A DNA stretch of 64,000 bases. Origin: Isoperla grammatica. Taxonomy: Eukaryota > Arthropoda > Insecta > Plecoptera > Perlodidae. Shown here piece by piece: positions 51,988 through 64,000 of the stretch. The notes beneath the pieces are model-generated. The model was not told where the DNA came from. It made no database searches and worked only from the letters and a program-made list of their open reading frames with translations. Position numbers and translations under genes: made by a program. Within the stretch, counting starts at the first letter, position 1. Every line of letters starts with the position of its first letter. Where the stretch lies: contig CAMDTW010000366.1 of NCBI GenBank assembly GCA_945910005.1, positions 26,010-90,009 on the forward strand, given 5' to 3'.

Positions 51988-54660
51988 TCGAAATGTGACG
52001 AAATGGCCAAAATGTGCTTATTGGAGCCTGACACGCTCTAAAACAACGATTTGTCAACTTTGGTTGAAACCCTTAGGAATCCCAGCCGTATGCAAGATTC
52101 CTCTTAAAACTGGAAGTTTGTGGTAGATGGACTGAAATCAGCCAATTTCTATTTTTTATGCATATTTTAACCAAAAACGACGAAAAAACTCAATTTATGC
52201 ATTTTCATTATACTCTTGAAGAATGCAACCTATAATTCTTATTTTTCGACGGAGGGTGTAACTTCTATAGAAGTTATCGAAATGTGACGAAATGGACAAA
52301 TTTTGCTTACTGGAGCCTGAAACGCTCTAAAACAACGATTTGTCAACTTTGGTTGAAACCCTTAGGAATCCCGGCCGTATGCAAGATTCCTCTTAAAACT
52401 GGAAGTTTGTGGTAGATTGACTGATATCAGCCAATGTCTATTTTTGATGCATATTTTAACCAAAAACGACGAAAAAACTCAATTAATGCATTTTCATTAT
52501 ACTCTTGAAGAATGCAACCTATAATTCTTATTTTTCGACGGAGGGTGTAACTTCTATAGAAGTTATCGAAATGTGACGAAATGGACAAATTGTGCTTTAT
52601 GGAGCTTGAAACGCTCTAAAACAACGATTTGTGCAATTTGGTTGAAACCCTTAGGAATCCCAGCCGTATGCAAGATTCCTCTTAAAACTGGAAGTTTGTG
52701 GTAGATAGACTAAAATCAGCTAATTTCTATATTTTATGCATATTTTAACCAAAAACGACGAAAAAACTCAATTTATGCATTTTCATTATACTCTTGAAGA
52801 ATGCAGCCTATAATTCTTATTTTTCAACGGAGGGTGTAACTTCTATAGAAGTTATCGAAATGTGACAAAATGGACAAATTGTGCTTATTGGAGCCTGAAA
52901 CGCTCTAAAACAACGATTTGCAAACTTTGGTTGAAACCCTTAGGAATCCCGGCCGTATGCAAGATTCCTCTTAAAACTGGAAGTTTGTGGTAGATAGACT
53001 GAAATCAGCCAATTTCTATTTTTTATGCATATTTTAACCAAAAACGACGAAAAAAATCAATTTATGCATTTTCATTATACTCTTGAAGAATGCAACCTAT
53101 AATTCTTATTTTTCGACGGAGGGTGTAACTTCTAGAAGTTTTCGAAATGTGACGAAATGGACAAATTGTGACTATTGGAGCCTGAAACGCTCTAAAACAA
53201 CGATTTGTGCAATTTGGTTGAAACCCTTAGGAATCCCAGCCGTATGCAAGATTCCTCTTAAAACTGGAAGTTTGTGGTAGATAGACTAAAATCAGCCAAT
53301 TTCTAAATTTTATGCATATTTTAACCAAAAAACGACGAAAAAACTCAATTTATGCATTTTCATTTTACTCTTGAAGAATGCAGCCTATAATTCTTATTTT
53401 TCAACGGAGGGTGTAACTTCTATAGAAGTTATCGAAATGTGACGAAATGGACAAATTGTGCTTATTGGAGCCTGAAACGCTCTAAAACAACGATTTGTGC
53501 AATTTGGTTGAAACCCTTAGGAATCCTAGCCGTATGCAAGATTCCTCTTAAAACTGGAAGTTTGTGGTAGATAGACTAAAATCAGCCAATTTCTATATTT
53601 TATGCATATTTTAACCAAAAACGACGAAAAAACTCAATTAATGCATTTTCATTATACTCTTGAAGAATGCAGCCTGATAATTCTTAATTTCAACGGAGGG
53701 TGTAACTTCTATAGAAGTTATCGAAATGTGACGAAATGGACAAATTGTGCTTATTGGAGCCTTAAACGCACTAAAACAATGATTTGTCAACTTTGGTTGA
53801 AACCCTTAGGAATCCCGGCCGTATGCAAAATTCCTCTTAAAACTGGAAGTTTGTGGTAGATAGACTGAAATCATCCAATTTCTATTTTTTAGGCATATTT
53901 CAACCAAAACGACGAAAAAACTCAATTTATGCATTTTCATTATACTCTTGAAGAATGCAACCTATAATTCTTATTTTTCGACGGAGGGTGTAACTTCTAT
54001 AGAAGTTATCGAAATGTGACGAAATGGACAAATTGTGCTTATTGGAGCCTGAAACGCTCTAAAACAACGATTTGTCATTTTTGGTTGAAACCCTTATGAA
54101 TCCCGTCCGTATGCAAGATTCCTCTTAAAACTGGAAGTTTGTGGTAGATAGACTGAAATCAGCCAATTTCTATTTTTTATGCATATTTTAACCAAAAACG
54201 ACGAAAAAACTCAATTTATGCATTTTTCATTATACTCTTGAAGAATGCAGCCTATAATTCTTATTTTCAACGGAGGGTGTAACTTCTATAGAAGTTATCG
54301 AAATGTGACGAAATGGACAAATTGTGCTTATTGGAGCCTGAAACGCTCTAAAACAACGATTTGTCAACTTTGGTTGAAACCCTTAGGAATCCCGGCCGTA
54401 TGCAAGATTCCTCTTAAAACTGGATGTTTGTGGTAGATAGACTGAAATCAGCCAATTTCTATTTTTTATGCATATTTTAACCAAAAACGACGAAAAAACT
54501 CAATTTTTGCATTTTCATTATACTCTTGAAGAATGCAACCTATAATTCTTATTTTTCGACGGAGGGTGTAACTTCTATAGAAGTTATCGAAATGTGACGA
54601 AATGGACAAGTAGTGCGTATTGGAGCCTGAAACGCTCTAAAACAACGATTTGTCAACTTT

Positions 54661-54680
54661 GGTTGAAACCTCAATTTATG
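54661..54680 (+). other. Monomer with about 118-bp deletion
   Basis: After ggttgaaacc (ending 54670) the sequence continues with tcaatttatgc. The cttaggaatcc to gaaaaaac part, with the inverted repeat and the A-tract segment, is missing. The D-marker interval 51935 to 55283 is 12 monomers less 120 bp, which agrees. The deletion is flanked by aac-type microhomology. Confidence 0.92.
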
Positions 54681-55900
54681 CATTTTCATTATACTCTTGA
54701 AGAATGCAACCTATAATTCTTATTTTTCGACGGAGGGTGTAACTTCTATAGAAGTTATCGAAATGTGACGAAATGGACAAATTGTGCTTATTGGAGCCTG
54801 AAACGCTCTAAAACAACGATTTGTGCAATTTGGTTGAAACCCTTAGGAATCCCAGCCGTATTCAAGATTCCTGTTAAAACTGGAAGTTTGTGGTAGATAG
54901 ACTAAAATCAGCCAATTTCTATATTTTATGCATATTTTAACCAAAAACGACGAAAAAACTCAATTTATGCATTTTCATTATACTCTTGAAGAATGCAGCC
55001 TATAATTCTTATTTTTCAACGGAGGGTGTAACTTCTATAAAAGTTATCGAAATGTGACGAAATGGACAAATTGTGCTTATTGGAGCCTGAAACGCTCTAA
55101 AACAACGATTTGTCAACTTTGGTTGAAACCCTTAGGAATCCCGGCCGTATGCAAGATTCCTCTTAAAACTGGAAGTTTGTGGTAGATAGACTAAAATCAG
55201 CCAATTTCTATATTTTATGCATATTTTAACCAAAAACGACCAAAAAACTCAATTTATGCATTTTCATAATACTCTTTCAGAATGCACACTAACATTATTA
55301 TTTTTCAACGGTTGGTGTAACTTCTAAAGTAGTTATCGAAATGTGACGAAATGGACAAATTGTGCTTATAGGAGCCTGAAACGCTCTAAAACAACGATTT
55401 GTGCAATTTGGTTGAAACCCTTAGGAATCCCAGCCGTTGTAAGATTCCTCTTAAAACTGGAAGTTTGTGGTAGATAGACTAAAATCAGCCAATTTCTATA
55501 TTTTATGCATATTTTAACCAAAAACGACGAAAAAACTCAATTTATGCATTTTCATTATACTCTTGAAGAATGTAGCCTATATTCTTATTTTTCAACGGAG
55601 GGTGTAACTTCTATAGAAGTTATCGAAATGTGACGAAATGGACAAATTGTGCTTATTGGAGCCTGAAACGCTCTAAAACAACGATTTGTGCAATTTTGGT
55701 TGAAACCCTTAGGAATCCCAGCCGTATGCAAGATTCCTCTTAAAACTGGAAGTTTGTGGTAGATAGACTAAAATCAGCCAATTTCTATATTTTATGCATA
55801 TTTTAACCAAAAACGACGAAAAAACTCAATTTATGCATTTTCATTATACTCTTGAAGAATGCAGCCTATAATTCTTATTTTTCAACGGAGGGTGTAACTT
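54671..55900 (+). repeat. 1.2-kb duplication with 57.56-58.79 kb
   Basis: Offset 2,889 (10 monomers). It starts exactly at the 118-bp deletion point. Shared features are gtattcaag, tataaaagtta, the D variant, cttataggagcc, ccgttgtaag and gaatgtagcc. Differences include cctgttaaaac here and gcctatattc (one base short near 55577). Confidence 0.7.
55274..55335 (+). repeat. D-variant junction segment 9
   Basis: Lies 3,348 bp after segment 8 (12 monomers less the 118-bp deletion and small indels). Followed by cttataggagcc and ccgttgtaag at 55434-55443. Confidence 0.85.
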
Positions 55901-56189
55901 CTATAGAAGTTATCGAAATGTGACGAAATGGACAAATTGTGCTTATTGGAGCCTGAAACGCTCTAAAACAACGATTTGTCAACTTTGGTTGAAACCCTTA
56001 GGAATCCCGGCCGTATGCAAGATTCCTCTTAAAACTGGAAGTTTGTGGTAGATAGACTGAAATCAGCCAATTTCTATTTTTTATGTATATTTTAACCAAA
56101 AACGACGAAAAAACTCAATGTATGCATTTTCATTATACTCTTGAAGAATGCAACCTATAATTCTTATTTTTCGACGGAGGGTGTAACTT

Positions 56190-58075
56190 CTATAGAAGTT
56201 ATCGAAATGTGACGAAATGGACAAATTGTGCTTATTAGAGCCTGAAACGCTCTAAAACAACGATTTGTCAACTTTGAATGAAACCCTTAGGAATCCCGGC
56301 CGTATGCAAGATTCCTCTTAAAACTGGAAGTTTGTGGTAGATAGACTGAAATCAGCCAATTTCTATTTTTTATGCATATTTTAACCAAAAACGACGAAAA
56401 CACTCAATTTATGCATTTTCATTATACTCTTGAAGAATGCAACCTATAATTCTTATTTTTCGACGAAGGGTGTAACTTCTATAGAAGTTATCGAAATGTG
56501 ACAAAATGGACAAATTGTGCTTATTGGAGCCTGAAACGCTCTAAAACAACGATTTGTGCAATTTGGTTGAAACCCTTAGGAATCCCAGCCGTATGCAAGA
56601 TTCCTCTTAAAACTGGAAGTTTGTGATAGATAGACTGAAATCAGCCAATTTCTATTTTTTATGCATATTTTAACCAAAAACGACGAAAAAACTCAATTTA
56701 TGCATTTTCATTATACTCTTGAAGAATGCAACCTATAATTCTTATTTTTCGACGGAGGGTGTAACTTCTATAGAAGTTATCGAAATGTGACGAAATGTAC
56801 AAATTGTGCTTATTGGAGCCTGAAACGCTCTAAAACAACGATTTGTCAACTTTGGTTGAAACCCTTAGGAATCCCGGCCGTATGCAAGATTCCTCTTAAA
56901 ACTGGAAGTTTGTGGTAGATAGACTGAAATCAGCCAATTTCTATTTTTTAAGCATATTTTAACCAAAAACGACGAAAAAACTCAATTTATGCATTTTCAT
57001 TATACTCTTGAAGAATGCAACCTATAATTCTTATTTTTCGACGGAGGGTGTAACTTCTATAGAAGTTATCGAAATGTGACGAAATGGACACATTGTGCTT
57101 ATTGGAGCCTGAAACGCTCTAAAACAACGATTTGTCAACTTTGGTTGAGACCCTTAGGAATCCCGGCCGTATGCAAGATTCCTCTTAAAACTGGAAGTTT
57201 GTGGTAGATAGACTGAAATCAGCCAATTTCTATTTTTTATGCATATTTTAACCAAAAACGACGAAAAAACTCAATTTATGCATTTTCATTATACTCTTGA
57301 AGAATGCAACCTATAATTCTTATTTTTCGACGGAGGGTGTAACTTCTATAGAAGTTATCGAAATGTGACGAAATGGACAAATTGTGCTTTTTGGAGCCTG
57401 AAACACTCTAAAACAACGATTTGTGCAATTTGGTTGAAACCCTTAGGAATCCCAGCCGTATGCAAGATTCCTCTTAAAACTGGAAGTTTGTGGTAGATAG
57501 ACTGAAATCAGCCAATTTCTTTTTTTTATGCATATTTTAACCAAAAACGACGAAAAAACTCAATTTATGCATTTTCATTATACTCTTGAAGAATGCAACC
57601 TATAATTCTTATTTTTCGACGGAGGGTGTAACTTCTATAGAAGTTATCGAAATGTGACGAAATGGACAAATTGTGCTTATTGGAGCCTGAAACGCTCTAA
57701 AACAACGATTTGTGCAATTTGGTTGAAACCCTTAGGAATCCCAGCCGTATTCAAGATTCCTCTTAAAACTGGAAGTTTGTGGTAGATAGACTAAAATCAG
57801 CCAATTTCTATATTTTATGCATATTTTAACCAAAAACGACGAAAAAACTCAATTTATGCATTTTCATTATACTCTTGAAGAATGCAGCCTATAATTCTTA
57901 TTTTTCAACGGAGGGTGTAACTTCTATAAAAGTTATCGAAATGTGACGAAATGGACAAATTGTGCTTATTGGAGCCTGAAACGCTCTAAAACAACGATTT
58001 GTCAACTTTGGTTGAAACCCTTAGGAATCCCGGCCGTATGCAAGATTCCTCTTAAAACTGGAAGTTTGTGGTAGA
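56190..58075 (+). repeat. Third copy of the 46-48 kb block
   Basis: Matches 46.2-48.08 kb at offset about 9,990. Markers are ttagagcc with tttgaatgaaacc, gtgatagatag, gaaatgtac, gacacattg, ttgagaccc, gaaacactc and tataaaagtta. Local changes are gaaaacactc, cgacgaaggg and tttttaagcat. With 49.9-51.9 and 62-64 kb there are four copies of this block in 18 kb. Confidence 0.75.
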
Positions 58076-58162
58076 TAGACTAAAATCAGCCAATTTCTAT
58101 ATTTTATGCATATTTTAACCAAAAACGACCAAAAAACTCAATTTATGCATTTTCATAATACT

Positions 58163-58224
58163 CTTTCAGAATGCACACTAACATTATTATTTTTCAACGG
58201 TTGGTGTAACTTCTAAAGTAGTTA
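58163..58224 (+). repeat. D-variant junction segment 10
   Basis: Offset 2,889 (10 monomers) from segment 9. Followed by ccgttgtaag at 58323-58332. It lies just upstream of the start of the 5.76-kb duplicated block. Confidence 0.85.
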
Positions 58225-58235
58225 TCGAAATGTGA

Positions 58236-61200
58236 CGAAATGGACAAATTGTGCTTATAGGAGCCTGAAACGCTCTAAAACAACGATTTGTGCAATTTGG
58301 TTGAAACCCTTAGGAATCCCAGCCGTTGTAAGATTCCTCTTAAAACTGGAAGTTTGTGGTAGATAGACTTAAATCAGCCAATTTCTATATTTTATGCATA
58401 TTTTAACCAAAAACGACGAAAAAACTCAATTTATGCATTTTCATTATACTCTTGAAGAATGTAGCCTATAATTCTTATTTTTCAACGGAGGGTGTAACTT
58501 CTATAGAAGTTATCGAAATGTGACGAAATGGACAAATTGTGCTTATTGGAGCCTGAAACGCTCTAAAACAACGATTTGTGCAATTTGGTTGAAACCCTTA
58601 GGAATCCCAGCCGTATGCAAGATTCCTCTTAAAACTGGAAGTTTGTGGTAGATAGACTAAAATCAGCCAATTTCTATATTTTATGCATATTTTAACCAAA
58701 AACGACGAAAAAACTCAATTTATGCATTTTCATTATACTCTTGAAGAATGCAGCCTATAATTCTTATTTTTCAACGGAGGGTGTAACTTCTATAGAAGTT
58801 ATCGAAATGTGACGAAATGGACAAATTGTGACTATTGGAGCCTGAAACGCTCTAAAACAACGATTTGTGCAATTTGGTTGAAACCCTTAGGAATCCCAGC
58901 CGTATGCAAGATTCCTCTTAAAACTGGAAGTTTGTGGTAGATAGACTGAAATCAGCCAATTTCTATTTTTTATGCATATTTTAACCAAAAACGACGAAAA
59001 AACTCAATTTATGCATTTTCATTATACTCTTGAAGAATGCAACCTATAATTCTTATTTTTCGACGGAGGGTGTAACTTCTATAGAAGTTATCGAAATGTG
59101 ACGAAATGGACAAATTGTGCTTTATTGAGCCTGAAACGCTCTAAAACAACGATTTGTGCAATTTAGTTGAAACCCTTAGGAATCCCAGCCGTATGCAAGA
59201 TTCCTCTTAAAACTGGAAGTTTGTGGTAGATAGACTAAAATCAGCCAATTTCTGTTTTATGCATATTTTAACCAAAAACGACGAAAAAACTTAATTTATG
59301 CATTTTCATTATACTCTTGAAGAATGCAGCCTATAATTCTTATTTTTCAACGGAGGGTGTAACTTCTATAGAAGTTATCGAAATGTGACAAAATGGACAA
59401 ATTGTGCTTATTGGAGCCTGAAACGCTCTAAAACAACGATTTGCAAACTTTGGTTGAAACCCTTAGGAATCCCGGCCGTATGCAAGATTCCTCTTAAAAC
59501 TGGAAGTTTGTGGTAGATAGACTGAAATCAGCCAATTTCTATTTTTTATGCATATTTTAACCAAAAACGACGAAAAAAATCAATTTATGCATTTTCATTA
59601 TACTCTTGAAGAATGCAACCTATAATTCTTATTTTTCGACGGAGGGTGTAACTTCTATAGAAGTTTTCGAAATGTAAAGAAATGGACAAATTGTGACTAT
59701 TGGAGCCTGAAACGCTCTAAAACAACGATTTGTGCAATTTGGTTGAAACCCTTAGGAATCCCAGCCGTATGCAAGATTCCTCTTAAAACTGGAAGTTTGT
59801 GGTAGATAGACTAAAATCAGCCAATTTCTATATTTTATGCATATTTTAACCAAAAACGACGAAAAAACTCAATTTATGCATTTTCATTTTACTCTTGAAG
59901 AATGCAGCCTATAATTCTTATTTTTCAACGGAGGGTGTAACTTCTATAGAAGTTATCGAAATGTGACGAAATGGACAAATTGTGCTTATTGGAGCCTGAA
60001 ACGCTCTAAAACAACGATTTGTGTTATTTGGTTGAAACCCTTAGGAATCCTAGCCGTATGCAAGATTCCTCTTAAAACTGGAAGTTTGTGGTAGATAGAC
60101 TAAAATCAGCCAATTTCTATATTTTATGCATATTTTAACCAAAAACGACGAAAAAACTCAATTTATGCATTTTCATTATACTCTTGAAGAATGCAGCCTA
60201 TAATTCTTATTTTTCAACGGAGGGTGTAACTTCTATAGAAGTTATCGAAATGTGACGAAATGGACAAATTGTGCTTATTGGAGCCTGAAACGCTCTAAAA
60301 CAACGATTTGTCAATTTTGGTTGAAACCCTTAGGAATCCCGGCCGTATGCAAGATTCCTCTTAAAACTAGATGTTTGTGGTAGATAGACTGAAATCAGCC
60401 AATTTCTATTTTTTATGCATATTTTAACCAAAAACGACGAAAAAACTCAATTTATGCATTTTCATTATACTCTTGAAGAATGCAACCTATAATTCTTATT
60501 TTTCGACGGAGGGTGTAACTTCTATAGAAGTTATCGAAATGTGACGAAATGGACAAATTGTGCTTATTGGAGCCTGAAACGCTCTAAAACAACGATTTGT
60601 CAACTTTGGTTGAAACCCTTAGGAATACCGGCCGTATGCAAGATTCCTCTTAAAACTGGAAGTTTGTGGTAGATAGACTGAAATCAGCCAATTTCTATAT
60701 TTTATGCATATTTTAACCAAAAACGACGAAAAAACTCAATTTATGCATTTTCATTATACTCTTGAGGAATGCAACCTATAATTCTTATTTTTCGACGGAG
60801 GGTGTAACTTCTATAGAAGTTATCGAAATGTGACGAAATGGACAAATTGTGCTTATTGGAGCCTGAAACGCTCTAAAACAACGATTTGTGCAATTTGGTT
60901 GAAACTCTTAGGAATCCCGGCCGTATGCAAGATTCCTCTTAAAACTGGAAGTTTGTGGTAGATTGACTGATATCAGCCAATGTCTATTTTTGATGCATAT
61001 TTTAACCAAAAACGACGAAAAAACTCAATATATGCATTTTTATTATACTCTTGAAGAATGCAACCTATAATTCTTATTTTTCGACGGAGGGTGTAACTTC
61101 TATAGAAGTTATCGAAATGTGACGAAATGGACAAATTGTGCTTATTGGAGCCTGAAACGCTCTAAAACAACGATTTGTAAACTTTGGTTGAAACCCTTAG

Positions 61201-64000
61201 GAATACCGGCCGTATGCAAGATTCCTCTTAAAACTGGAAGTTTGTGGTAGATAGACTGAAATCAGCCAATTTCTATTTTTTATGCATATTTTAACCAAAA
61301 ACGACGAAAAAACTCAATTTATGCATTTTCATTATACTCTTGAAGAATGCAACCTATAATTCTTATTTTTTGACGGAGGGTGTAACTTCTATAGAAGTTA
61401 TCGAAATGTGACGAAATGGACAAATTGTGCTTATTGGAGTCTGAAACGCTCTAAAACAACGATTTGTGCAATTTGGTTGAAACTCTTAGGAATCCCAGCC
61501 GTATGCAAGATTCCTCTTAAAACTGGAAGTTTGTGGTAGATAGACTAAAATCAGCCAATTTCTATATTTTATGCATATTTTAACCAAAAACGACCAAAAA
61601 ACTCAATTTATGCATTTTCATAATACTCTTTCAGAATGCACACTAACATTATTATTTTTCAACGGTTGGTGTAACTTCTAAAGTAGTTATCGAAATGTGA
61701 CGAAATGGACAAATTGTGCTTATAGGAGCCTGAAACGCTCTAAAACAACGATTTGTGCAATTTGGTTGAAACCCTTAGGAATCCCAGCCGTTGTAAGATT
61801 CCTCTTAAAACTGGAAGTTTGTGGTAGATAGACTTAAATCAGCCAATTTCTATATTTTATGCATATTTTAACCAAAAACGACGAAAAAACTCAATTTATG
61901 CATTTTCATTATACTCTTGAAGAATGTAGCCTATAATTCTTATTTTTCAACGGAGGGTGTAACTTCTATAGAAGTTATCGAAATGTGACGAAATGGACAA
62001 ATTGTGCTTATTAGAGCCTGAAACGCTCTAAAACAACGATTTGTCAACTTTGAATGAAACCCTTAGGAATCCCGGCCGTATGCAAGATTCCTCTTAAAAC
62101 TGGAAGTTTGTGGTAGATAGACTGAAATCAGCCAATTTCTATTTTTTATGCATATTTTAACCAAAAACGACGAAAAAACTCAATTTATGCATTTTCATTA
62201 AACTCTTGAAGAATGCAACCTATAATTCTTATTTTTCGACGGAGGGTGTAACTTCTATAGAAGTTATCGAAATGTGACAAAATGGACAAATTGTGCTTAT
62301 TGGAGCCTGAAACGCTCTAAAACAACGATTTGTGCAATTTGGTTGAAACCCTTAGGAATCCCAGCCGTATGCAAGATTCCTCTTAAAACTGGAAGTTTGT
62401 GATAGATAGACCGAAATCAGCCAATTTCTATTTTTTATGCATATTTTAACCAAAAACGACGAAAAAACTCAATTTATGCATTTTCATTATACTCTTGAAG
62501 AATGCAACCTATAATTCTTATTTTTCGACGGAGGGTGTAACTTCTATAGAAGTTATCGAAATGTGACGAAATGTACAAATTGTGCTTATTGGAGCCTGAA
62601 ACGCTCTAAAACAACGATTTGTCAACTTTGGTTGAAACCCTTAGGAATCCCGGCCGTATGCAAGATTCCTCTTAAAACTGGAAGTTTGTGGTAGATAGAC
62701 TGAAATCAGCCAATTTCTATTTTTTATGCATATTTTAACCAAAAACGACGAAAAAACTCAATTTATGCATTTTCATTATACTCTTGAAGAATGCAACCTA
62801 TAATTCTTATTTTTCGACGGAGGGTGTAACTTCTATAGAAGTTATCGAAATGTGACGAAATGGACACATTGTGCTTATTGGAGCCTGAAACGCTCTAAAA
62901 CAACGATTTGTCAACTTTGGTTGAGACCCTTAGGAATCCCGGCCGTATGCAAGATTCCTCTTAAAACTGGAAGTTTGTGGTAGATAGACTGAAATCAGCC
63001 AATTTCTATTTTTTATGCATATTTTAACCAAAAACGACGAAAAAACTCAATTTATGCATTTTCATTATACTCTTGAAGAATGCAACCTATAATTCTTATT
63101 TTTCGACGGAGGGTGTAACTTCTATAGAAGTTATCGAAATGTGACGAAATGGACAAATTGTGCTTTTTGGAGCCTGAAACACTCTAAAACAACGATTTGT
63201 GCAATTTGGTTGAAACCCTTAGGAATCCCAGCCGTATGCAAGATTCCTCTTAAAACTGGAAGTTTGTGGTAGATAGACTGAAATCAGCCAATTTCTTTTT
63301 TTTATGCATATTTTAACCAAAAACGACGAAAAAACTCAATTTATGCATTTTCATTATACTCTTGAAGAATGCAACCTATAATTCTTATTTTTCGACGGAG
63401 GGTGTAACTTCTATAGAAGTTATCGAAATGTGACAAAATGGACAAGTTGTGCTTATTGGAGCCTGAAACGCTATAAAACAACGATTTGTGCAATTTGGTT
63501 GAAACCCTTAGGAATCCCAGCCGTATTCAAGATTCCTCTTAAAACTGGAAGTTTGTGGTAGATAGACTAAAATCAGCCAATTTCTATATTTTATGCATAT
63601 TTTAAGCAAAAACGACGAAAAAACTCAATTTATGCATTTTCATTATACTCTTGAAGAATGCAGCCTATAATTCTTATTTTTCAACGGAGGGTGTAACTTC
63701 TATAAAAGTTATCGAAATGTGACGAAATGGACAAATTGTGCTTATTGGAGCCTGAAACGCTCTAAAACAACGATTTGTCAACTTTGGTTGAAACCCTTAG
63801 GAATCCCGGCCGTATGCAAGATTCCTCTTAAAACTGGAAGTTTGTGGTAGATAGACTGAAATCAGCCAATTTCTTTTTTTTTGCATATTTTAACCAAAAA
63901 CGACGAAAAAACTCAATTTATGCATTTTCATTATACTCTTGAAGAATGCAACCTATAATTCTTATTTTTCGACGGAGGGTGTAACTTCTATAGAAGTTAT
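58236..64000 (+). repeat. 5.76-kb recent duplication, second copy, open at window end
   Basis: The partner of 42470-48234. The match is still perfect as far as I can see at base 64000, so the true duplicated unit is longer. The left edge lies just after a D variant, whereas the first copy begins after a monomer with gaaattgtgac. Confidence 0.88.
61628..61689 (+). repeat. D-variant junction segment 11
   Basis: Exactly 15,766 bp after segment 7, with the same neighbours on both sides, including gagtctgaaac upstream and ccgttgtaag at 61788-61797. Confidence 0.85.

Larger units (their letters stand above)
1..64000 (+). repeat. Satellite array, 289-bp monomer, about 222 copies
   Basis: The window is a continuous head-to-tail array. 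The phase mark gaagttatcg is at 301, 590, 879 and 1168, exactly 289 apart, and spacing stays at multiples of 289 (apart from small indels) to the end. Marker intervals sum to 24+10+12+18+59+19+17+21+12+10+12+8 = 222 periods between base 1 and 63982. All copies have the same orientation. No foreign insertion was seen. Monomers differ by scattered substitutions and 1-3 bp indels, plus one 41-bp duplication and two deletions (about 73 and 118 bp). The array runs off both ends. What I infer is a heterochromatic satellite of a eukaryote. Whether it is centromeric cannot be read from sequence alone. I do not recognise the family. Confidence 0.98.

Noticed and set aside
1..64000. CRISPR array
   Set aside because: The repeat is 289 bp and contiguous, with no unique spacers, and the variable positions are point changes. 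It does not have the short-repeat and unique-spacer layout.

Overview
The whole 64-kb window is one uninterrupted satellite DNA array. A single monomer of 289 bp repeats head to tail on the + strand, in constant phase, from the first base to the last. Using the start of an 18-bp palindrome as the phase mark, the first copy starts at base 1 and the last at 63982. The spacings between marker variants add up to 222 complete monomer periods between these points. I found no gene, RNA gene, transposon, CRISPR array or other unique sequence. The longest open frames (61-85 codons) are the same short stretch of monomer read in one of two frames, and they are not credible genes. A satellite of this length and uniformity points to a eukaryotic chromosome, in pericentromeric, centromeric or other constitutive heterochromatin. 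I do not recognise the family and cannot name the organism. One clean monomer is 34% G+C by hand count (99 of 289).

The monomers fall mainly into two classes that differ at linked sites. Class I has gtgcaatttgg, cccagccg, gactaaaatc, ctatattttatg, gcagcc and ttcaacgg. Class II has gtcaactttgg, cccggccg, gactgaaatc, ctattttttatg, gcaacc and ttcgacgg. Hybrids are common. Two of the differences are CpG versus CpA. A third, clearly divergent type (here called D) appears at 11 places and lacks the intact palindrome.

Layout: 1-6.1 kb holds mixed I/II monomers, a 41-bp direct duplication at 1692-1773 and two copies of a five-monomer block. 6.6-12.7 kb is a tandem duplication of a 10-monomer block, with one extra monomer in the second copy. 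13-19 kb includes a second copy of the start of the window, offset about 14,488. 19.4-35.3 kb is built of overlapping 5.2-5.5 kb segmental duplications (18 and 19 monomers) and local seven-monomer repeats. 35-42 kb has another duplicated block and a monomer with a 73-bp deletion. 42.5-64 kb is a mosaic of recent duplications. The most striking is a 5.76-kb block (42.47-48.23 kb) that recurs at 58.24-64.0 kb with a constant offset of 15,766 bp. A 118-bp deletion lies at 54670/54671.

Nothing here works as a pathway. The biology is that of satellite evolution: unequal exchange, gene conversion, higher-order repeat formation and sequence features of the monomer (palindrome, phased A-tracts, short inverted repeat) that could matter for chromatin or protein binding.
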